A stretch of DNA of 64,000 bases, taken from the NCBI GenBank assembly GCA_013420905.1, contig JAAXNY010000013.1, forward strand, positions 2,498,854 to 2,562,853. Direction: 5' to 3'. Origin of the DNA: Collybia mongolica. Its lineage: Eukaryota; Basidiomycota; Agaricomycetes; Agaricales; Clitocybaceae. Every line of letters begins with the position of its first letter. The stretch's first letter is position 1. Positions 57,139 to 64,000 of this stretch are shown one piece after another. Made by a program: the position numbers and the translations under genes. The notes below the pieces were generated by a model. The model searched no databases and was not told where the DNA came from. It worked only from the letters and a program-made list of their open reading frames with translations.

Positions 57139-58238
57139 ATGTTATCCATCGAAAGTCCCCGTTATTCCACAAACGCTCTCGCTACTTGTTAGAAGAACCC
57201 GCTTTCGACCATATGTACATCATCTATTGACAAAATCAGCAATGTAAATTATGTAATACCCACCTGAATCTCCTATGCGCTTGATTTGATTTGGCACTAA
57301 TGTTTGTGTCCAGGCGTCTAGGTCCACGAAAGATGTCGTAAGATCCACCATAAACAAGCATCAGCCTTGAAGATGCGTTAACGTCCAACTCGTCGCCAAG
57401 TGACCTTAAACGCCCAAAAGCCATACCTGATCGCCGCTCGCGAAAAAACTGACCAGTGGTCCTGATTTTCTATCCGTGTCTGTGATCACCACGTAATGAT
57501 TTCATGACGGGCGAAAGTCGCTTTCGCCCACGAAACTAATCTACGCGGCTCCATTCGGAGGGTGGGCAAGGGACGCAACCCAAGAGACAATCTGACGATG
57601 CAATGCGAAGCCCTCTCCTGCCTCTTGGCCTGCCCCTTGAACAGATATGGGTTAGTGCGAGTATTTTGTTAAGGATGCGATAGGGATGGCTGAACGATAA
57701 CATTCATCTCCACGAGGTTTCCGTTCGTTCGTTAAATCTTATGCTATATGTATTTATAGGATCTCCTGCATGTGGTCTGGCAATGCCATCTTGGGTATCT
57801 ACCTAACTGCGAGCGCACATGATTGTCAGTTGACACCTTCCCAGAGTAGAGTGCTAAATATAAGTACTGATTCCATATTTGCAGGGTATAAAGCAATCGT
57901 CGACTACCGTCAAAGTTGCTTCTAGCAATTTATCTCGCGGGGTAACCATCGTGCATTTGGCCTGACATATACGAGGGTTTTTTCCGAAAAATTATGGCTC
58001 TAGTCCCCAAACTGATAAAACGTCAACGCCATACATCGCGAGAACGACTGCGGACTGCGCATTTCTAAAAATAACCTCAGCTCAAAGTTCGAGTCCGCCC
58101 CGGGTGTGACAGCATGGGGGACAGATGCATACATAACAATACTCACGCCAAAGGATCTCCCCTCTCCCACCACCGACACAATGCTCGACCACTGATACGA
58201 ATTGCACAGTTATCTTGTGCTCTGAATATCCGACAGAG
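57139..58238. other. Intergenic stretch, promoter of glycosyltransferase gene
   Basis: No frame above 65 codons has recognisable content. A GTTCGAGTCCG string near 58087 looks tRNA-like but lacks pairing arms. Confidence 0.4.
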
Positions 58239-60060
58239 ATGCTACATCTGACGTCCGACCAATTTCCTCTATGTTTGTTGTCCTTTTATCTTTGGGTTTG
58301 CATTATCTCACGGAATCCTGCAGTCGTTCCTTTCGGTGTCATTGGGTATGTTCAGCTTTAGATGAGTTAAAAGACGGGTGAGTATTAAATGTCCTCCGTT
58401 TGGACAGATTCTTTCGTTACACTTGGTATTTTATTCGCCTCCTCGCATTCTGGATATACCGCCCAGTACCTCTACCAGAAACTCCCACGTACATTGCCTC
58501 CGAGGACGTCACCATCATCGTACCCACCATCGATGCAGGGGATGAATTCAAAGAGGCCGCCCACAGCTGGCTAGTCGGCAACCCAAAAGAAATACTTATC
58601 ATCACCGAGGAAAGCATGCTAAAGCCCCTTCAGGACCTCGCCGCCTCCGTCGACCCCCAACGAGTCCGCGTCCTGACCGTCCCATTTGCGAACAAGCGGC
58701 TGCAGATGAGCCAAGGGATCAAGCACGCGACGACAGACATAATCATCTTCGCGGACGACGACGCGATCTGGCCGCCAACTATGCTTCCCTGCATGCTTGC
58801 ACCATTCGAGGACCAAAGCATAGGCGGCGTGGGCACGAGCCAGCGCGTCCAGCCCATTGGAGCTCGCATGACTGTCTGGGAAGTCCTCGCCGCGTTCCGC
58901 CTGTCGATCCGTAACATCGAAATCGCGTCATCGACCCACATCGACGGCGGGATACCTTGCCTCTCTGGGCGCACCGCCGCATACCGCACGATCATCCTCA
59001 AAGACCCGGAGTTCCTCCACGGATTCACACATGATTTTTGGCTGGGCAGGTATCAGCTTAATTCGGGGGACGATAAGTTCTTGACGCGATGGTTGGTGAG
59101 CCACGGTTGGAAGACGTATGTGCAGGTTTGCAGGGAGGCTGAGTTGTTGAGCACGATGAAGCCCGACTGGCGGTTTTTGAAGCAGGTCCTGAGATGGACG
59201 CGGAATACCTGGCGTTCGGACCTGAGGAGCCTTTTCGTGGAAAGGCATATTTGGACGAGGCATCCGTACGTGGCTTATACCATGGTCAGTGCTTCTCGGA
59301 AGGTGTCTGTCAGTCTGAACTATGGTTTAATGGAACCTCGTGCAGGTTGATAAACTTATCAACCCATTTACGCTGCTCGCGGGGCCATGCTTCGTCGGAG
59401 TACTCATATACAAAAGTACAAAGCCCGTTGAAAATGGTGGGTATCACTTACCCTGGTGGTGCGTGACCAATAATCTATTCGCACTCAGTCCGTAAATTCG
59501 CGGTGATGCTGCAGGAACGTCATCCTCTCATATATTGTATGGCTCACATGCACACGCACGGCTAAGCTTCTTCCTCATCTCTGGTTCCGACCGCAAGATA
59601 TTATCTACGTCCCAGCCTTCATTTTATTCGGCTACTATTTCGCTGTCATGAAACTATATGCACTGTTGACACTGCGCGAGGTGCGTCGTCGATTCTATAA
59701 TCCCTTCATATCTTTGCTAACGCGTAGTAGACCGGTTGGGGTACTCGCGCAGGTGTTGGTGACGCTTCTGCTGCCACGGCTGCAGCGGACGCAAAGAGCC
59801 ACTTGAAGAACGTCCATCACCAAGGAAGGCCGTTGTCCCATGTTTCCCAGTCATACACACATAATTACCCCCTCTCTCCGTTGACACCTGGGTCTGAAAA
59901 TTCGCCATTAGGCTATGTCAATCGGCCAGTGGCAGCAACTGTTGCTTCTGCTTCTGCACGTGGGGGCGCAGGGGCTAGGCAGACAAGGAGACGGGACGAT
60001 TACCACTATGAGGCCGCGACGCCTACAGAGCCGCAATATGTGTATATGCTTGCGAAATAG
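58239..60060 (+). CDS. Family 2 glycosyltransferase, Cps1/hyaluronan-synthase-like
   Basis: Five exons (58239-58345, 58408-59284, 59346-59440, 59515-59680, 59731-60060) give 524 residues. The N-terminal helices (FPLCLLSFYLWVCII, RYTWYFIRLLAFWIYRP) precede the catalytic domain. DVTIIVPTIDAG marks its start and IIIFADDDAIWP holds the metal-binding DxD at residues 152-154. GGIPCLSGRTAAYR is the acceptor-side loop, NSGDDKFLTRWL the GDD catalytic base, and QVLRWTRNTWRS the QxxRW motif at 295-299. C-terminal helices (INPFTLLAGPCFVGVL, YVPAFILFGYYFAVMKLYALL) form the export channel in this class. Relatives (fungal Cps1 and hyaluronan synthases) polymerise a cell-surface polysaccharide from UDP-sugars; the polymer is unknown. 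The disordered tail is serine-rich. The start was found by phase through the first intron. Confidence 0.9.
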
Positions 60061-60651
60061 TATGGTCCCGTGATGTACTATAAAAGCTTGGTTTTTACTT
60101 TCCTCCGTCTTGCGTTGGGTGGGGGTAGGGATATTGGTAGTTTTTTCCGTTTCTTCGGACTTCAGGGACACACTTTTAGAATTTTTGGGTTGAATATCAT
60201 CTACCCTATACATCTTCAAACAGTGTCTCATATTGCTATAACGTTGTATCATTTATGTTACTTAATATCAAAGCTTATACTTGGCTCATACTTATAAATA
60301 GCTGACAAGAAACATTGAGGGAAACGCTGGCAATCATAACGCCAGACATGAGACCACGGCAGTATGATTTGGGGTCGCGAGGGCGTTGCAGCTTTCTACA
60401 ACTTATAACAGTAGTGATATCAGGACAAGCTTAAAATAGGGGGGACGAACGCGATCCAAGTCTAGACTCCACGTGCCGCGTAATTCCCGTCACGTGACTC
60501 TTCAATTTCTTTCATGCCCAAACAAAGACCAAAAAACTCGTCCTGCCTCCACATCCATCATCTATATCGAACCTCCACAAATCAATTACAGTGCCCCAAG
60601 TACTGCCGGGCCCAGTCTCTACATCAAGCCTGACTTCAACTCGCCGTAGAA
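60061..60651. other. Intergenic stretch
   Basis: No recognisable gene. Contains the 3' region of the glycosyltransferase gene and the leader of the F-box relic. Confidence 0.4.
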
Positions 60652-61981
60652 ATGGGCGCGCATCTCGCGCTGGTCGTCCCAGACATCGTTTGGGAAATCG
60701 CCCTGAAGTTAGCTGAAGACGATGACGTTCAGGAGCGGCACCGCAACCTCGTTTCAACAGCACTATGCTGCAAAGCTTTTGAAGCTCCATGTCTTACCAT
60801 TCTTTGGAGTAGGATGAACACTCTCGTTCCGTTATTGAGGTTGCTTCCGGGACCTGAAAGGAACAACGGGTATATTATAAGTGCTTCCCTAGTCGTCGAA
60901 CTCCCCAATATAGAGCTTTCTTGTCTTAGGTCATTCGAGGAGCTGTCAACGAGAGATCATATCCCCGGTTCTACCACTACGCGCGCCGCGTTCGACACCT
61001 CAATTTCACCCCTGCCACAATATCCGAATTTCATAAAGTCCACTTCTCTACGTGCATCCGCCTTACCCAAATAGCGGACACTCTACTTCCATCTTTACCG
61101 ACGCTCAAAATATCTTTCGGAGAATGGCAGTTCGGTCGTTATCACATTCATTGTCAGGGAACAGTTGGAGTCCTGAAATCTTCACTATGATCTCCCCCTT
61201 CTGGATCCTTGAGGACCTCTCTCTGGAGCTCGGTACCGCCCCGCTATTTTCGAGCCTGCGTCAAACGACGGATGCGTTGATCGGCTTGAGTCGATCACCG
61301 TCCAACAAGACAAATACGTCACACCTACGCCTATCCTCACGATTTCGCAAAGCAGGCTCTGCTTTCAAAATCTTGGACGCTTCTCTTCACTGCAGTCAAT
61401 TTCTGTCAAATGGAGAGGCGATTACCGCGCCTCCTATGATCTTGCTTCTGCAGAGGATATGGTGTACATCCATTGTGGAAGCTTTCGGAACTCGAGTCGT
61501 TGACGATCATGTCAATTCCTCATTGTCTTTTTATTTCTGACGCGACAATAGGCGCAATCTCTGCCGCACTGTCACGCATTACGGTGCTTTTTATCTCGAA
61601 CAATCCATCCGGCCTCATTCCATCCTTCCAACTTTCGAATCACTAGCACGACTGGCTACCAAATGCCCTAAACTCGTCAAACTCTCTCTCACTGTTGATA
61701 AAGCACGGTCGACTCTCCCTGCGTTTGACGGTGTCTCATGCCACGGGCTCCAGGAGCTGCATCTTCTGCACACGATAATTATCCACCACGTGCAGACGGC
61801 AAGTTACATCGATAGATTGTTTTCCAATCTTCGGTATGTCGAGATGTTTGACTACGATCATAAAGCCACGCCACGATCCACGATATCATATTCAACGCAT
61901 GCCGTCCCGCTAGGAGAGATCAGCAAAATCGCGACTTGGTGGCATGCAACCATTCGCATGCAGTTGTCGTTTTATGACTAG
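60652..61981 (+). pseudogene. F-box/LRR protein, frameshifted
   Basis: The frame at 60652 begins MGAHLALVVPDIVWEIALKLAEDDD, followed by NLVSTALCCKAFEAPCLTILWSRM, an F-box with the usual C.....P.L..LW ending. The rest of an Agaricomycete F-box protein can be read downstream, but only by changing frames: YPRFYHYARRVRHLNFTP (about 60970-61180), KWRGDYRASYDLASAED, LESLTIMSIPHCLFISDATIGAI (about 61490-61600) and LARLATKCPKLVKLSLTVD (61640-61981). A likely intron (about 60876-60929) does not resolve the first change, and at least one later change, near 61620, has no intron-like signals. The parts all belong to one protein in the right order, so this is a damaged copy rather than separate genes. A sequencing error cannot be excluded. 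Confidence 0.7.
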
Positions 61982-62963
61982 CAGTTGCGTTGGATCCTCC
62001 CTTCATCGTGAGACGGATATTACGTGCTTTGCGGTATGCATGCCAGATTTGAAGTAAGGGAGCGAATCGGTGAGCTTAATTGACAGGGGTTTCGGGAAAA
62101 GCCTCTTTGACTGATCCACGCATTATTTCATAGCTACCTTTCTGGGACGATTTTCTGGGATAAAACTAATCAGCAACCCTTCCTTCGGTGTCAAGAGAAG
62201 TAATACCAAAAGGACCACCGTTGACCGGCCGTTCTACTGTTCGTTAGCTTATATAATGCAACGGCGGTGCCTTATTTGAACTGTCTACTGGTTTCGGAGA
62301 GGGCAAGTCGTTCGATTGTGACCGGCTTCCGGCAAATTCCACACCGCATTATTTGTTTCCTTCCAGCTACTGCCCGACTGCCTGTTGCTGAGATGGTCCC
62401 GGCGCCGCCACCTCGAGGTCGACCCTCCAAGGCACCAGTGAGACGACGTCGGCCGGTCAGCGGCGAGGGTTGCAACCCCCATTCTTTCAGCCAGCAGCCC
62501 AATTCGGGGTTGCTGATTAGTTTTATCCGGTTTTCTGCGCGCGTCTGATGGAATTGGTACTGTGTACAATTTATATTTTTATACTCGACAAATCGAGATC
62601 GATCTGCGCCTAAAATGATTTGACAGGAGATGGGCTTCTGGTATGTATGAATATAGTTAATGGGGGTCAAATATGACCCAAGGCGTCAAATCGCCTCACG
62701 AGGTGATTAGAGGATTCGAGCGATTGAAATTCTCACATAATTTTAGAGATGATTCAAGGTGTGAATCATGGCATCGTCCTTGAATCGCCGCTACGGGGAT
62801 GACTTATTTACATGGAATCATAGTTACAAGTATTCGTACAACCATTCACTACTATTTTACAGACGTTGTCGGACTGGACTGCGGGTTGGGGTGTGGACCT
62901 GACAGGGGGATAGGCATCGGGTCGAACGCTCATGACAGAAGAAAAGTACTCACGCTTCACACT
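61982..62963. other. Intergenic with short hairpins
   Basis: No gene recognised. Hairpins occur in a row: AGGCGTCAAATCGCCT at 62679-62694, near-palindromic GGGTCAAATATGACCC at 62665-62680, and GATTCAAGG (62751-62759) with CCTTGAATC (62778-62786). The set may be the trace of a small foldback element. Confidence 0.4.
62751..62786 (+). repeat. 9-bp perfect inverted repeat
   Basis: GATTCAAGG and CCTTGAATC are exact complements with an 18-nt loop. No downstream T-run fits a terminator; function unknown. Confidence 0.5.
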
Positions 62964-63281
62964 TTACGGGGTGGGTGCGAGCAGGGCGACTGTAGCGCAC
63001 ATTGCAGAACAAGTCCCAAGCGCTGCATTGCAGCCTAGAATAACGGCGGGTGTAGCTGCGCTGGCCACCACTGTCCCGAAGGTAACGCCCGCAGCGGCAT
63101 AGCATGCCACGACGACGACGTTGCAGCCTGTAATAATAGTGGTGGGGGTGGTTGGAACGAGGATACACGGGAGGTGTGGCGTTAAGAGCTCACCTGTCTG
63201 ACACACGCCATATGCAAGGGGCCCTGCCTGGACTGCAGGCAAGGCGAGGGCGGTGCACAATAGAGTCTTTGAGAGACGCAT
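62964..63281 (-). CDS. Small secreted cysteine-containing protein (CQTGCN family)
   Basis: Two minus-strand exons (63281-63194 and 63127-62964) give 83 residues. MRLSKTLLCTALALPAVQA is a signal peptide. The mature protein begins GPLAYGVCQTGCN, continues VVVVACYAAAGVTFGTVVASAATPAVILGCNAALGTCSAMC, and ends ATVALLAPTP. The 66-nt intron splits the glycine of CQTGC, and joining it reconstructs the family's conserved CQTGCN motif. Five or six cysteines with hydrophobic, alanine-rich spacers are typical of a small secreted protein found in many copies in Agaricomycetes, sometimes labelled zygote-specific. A role at the cell surface or in sexual development is possible but untested. A longer frame upstream of the signal peptide is probably untranslated. 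Confidence 0.85.
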   Translation of the reverse strand: MRLSKTLLCTALALPAVQAGPLAYGVCQTGELLTPHLPCILVPTTPTTIITGCNVVVVACYAAAGVTFGTVVASAATPAVILGCNAALGTCSAMCATVALLAPTP

Positions 63282-63409
63282 GGTTACAATGGCTTTAGAT
63301 GTGATTGTGGTCTGAGGGAGGGAGGGATGCCTAGGAATAGTGGGGGGGGGGATCTCTTTAAAGGGAAAGCAGGAAGGTGCATCAGTGTTTATAGAAGTTT
63401 CTTTTCGTG

Positions 63410-63450
63410 CTTGTACATGCTTGTACAAGCTTGTACAAGTCCGAAAAGTG
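63410..63450 (+). repeat. Three tandem 10-bp units, palindromic, plus CCGAAAAGTG
   Basis: CTTGTACATG, CTTGTACAAG, CTTGTACAAG follow each other at 63410-63439. The unit CTTGTACAAG is a perfect palindrome. After one base-offset the sequence TCCGAAAAGTG follows, a motif repeated at 63831. Confidence 0.7.
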
Positions 63451-63830
63451 TGCAAACAAACAGCTGAAAAGCTATGTCTGAATTTTGACAAGTTCTCAAT
63501 GCAAATTTGTTTGAAATTTATTGCTTCTCCAGTAGTGTGCTTAACAACATGTTGACTGGTCTCAGGATATCCCCACAGCCTTCACCTACATGTTTCCGAG
63601 CACAGAACATGCGCTGTGTTTACATACCATTGCCGTCGCCATCACAGATGGTGACAACATAATTCGGAACTATGGGCCGACTTTTGATATGTAGGATCAA
63701 CTTACAGGTGAACTTCATACTCAATACATTCCTGAAGACCAACTACAAACCTAGTTTGGGTATTGGACCTGTATTGTGATGCCACACATAGGAAAAACTT
63801 TCAGAGGAAATTTGCAGACTTGTCATCAAG

Positions 63831-63860
63831 CCGAAAAGTGCCGGAAAGTGCCGAAAAGCG
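63831..63860 (+). repeat. Three tandem CCGAAAAGTG-type units
   Basis: CCGAAAAGTG, CCGGAAAGTG and CCGAAAAGCG are consecutive 10-bp units differing by one base. The first is identical to the 10 bases that follow the array at 63410-63439. Confidence 0.65.
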
Positions 63861-64000
63861 AACAAGAAATTTGGCATCTTACTGATGTGCGCGGGTTGCA
63901 GTTATAAAGTAGGGGGTTGTTGGTCTTCGCCGGTGGCCGTCCGTCATCGTCCACTCACGTGCAGCCTTCCATGCGTCATATTACAGCACATATTCAAACA

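Larger units (their letters stand above)
63282..64000. other. Window edge, decayed repeat DNA
   Basis: No gene recognised. Two short arrays of 10-bp units (listed separately) lie about 390 bp apart and may mark the ends of a small mobile element. Confidence 0.4.

Noticed and set aside
58075..58125. GTTCGAGTCC string resembling a tRNA T-loop
   Set aside because: T-stem positions mismatch and no acceptor stem can be formed.
62272..62670. 132-codon minus-strand frame
   Set aside because: Spans repeat-like and GC-skewed sequence, has no domain, and overlaps another minus-strand frame in a different phase.
1..64000. CRISPR arrays, bacterial operons, ribosome-binding sites
   Set aside because: The window is intron-rich fungal DNA; no regularly spaced identical repeats with unique spacers were seen.

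Overview
The window is nuclear DNA of a filamentous basidiomycete, most likely an Agaricomycete. Nearly every gene is split by many short GT-AG introns of about 35-66 nt. Several gene families typical of mushroom-forming fungi are present: DUF6699, DUF6533, Tnp2-type transposons, F-box/LRR proteins, BTB proteins and a small secreted CQTGCN-type protein. I could not assign a genus. Gene models were built by hand from splice signals, reading-frame phase and remembered family patterns. Most close exactly (summed exon lengths divisible by three); the exceptions are stated.

Layout. 1-2.8 kb: the 5' part of a Tnp2 transposon on the minus strand, with one in-frame stop, abutting and interrupting the N-terminal exons of a POT peptide transporter. 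4.1-5.4 kb: two divergent small membrane proteins. 5.4-8.7 kb: a stretch without recognisable genes. 8.7-14.6 kb: an intact 14-exon POT transporter, a GNAT acetyltransferase with an ankyrin-like tail, and a minus-strand alpha/beta hydrolase. 15.0 kb: a U2 spliceosomal snRNA gene. 16-30.3 kb: F-box/LRR protein, 16-exon sugar transporter, single-pass membrane protein with paired ligand-binding-like domains, small secreted protein, small glycine-rich stress-type protein, DUF6699 protein.

31.4-38.2 kb is a transposon graveyard. It holds a decayed element with an Ulp1-type cysteine protease and a DDE transposase. Nested inside is a 645-bp hAT-like MITE with perfect 8-bp target duplications. A decayed G-domain GTPase relic follows. 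40-53.7 kb: PX protein, BTB protein, second DUF6699 protein, secreted SGNH esterase, DUF6533 seven-helix protein with two unresolved junctions, BTB protein, DUF2235 hydrolase. 53.9-57.1 kb: a tandem pair of membrane-anchored coiled-coil paralogues whose last five coding exons have identical lengths. 58.2-63.3 kb: Cps1/hyaluronan-synthase-like glycosyltransferase, frameshifted F-box relic, small secreted protein.

Fungal genes are not in operons, so neighbours need not work together. Visible themes are uptake (POT, sugar transporter), secretion or surface (SGNH esterase, GT2, membrane sensors), ubiquitin adaptor-like proteins (F-box, BTB), and repeated transposon insertion and decay. The strongest single discoveries are the U2 snRNA, the nested MITE with its target duplication, the Ulp1-plus-DDE element, and the transposon breakpoint inside the POT paralogue.
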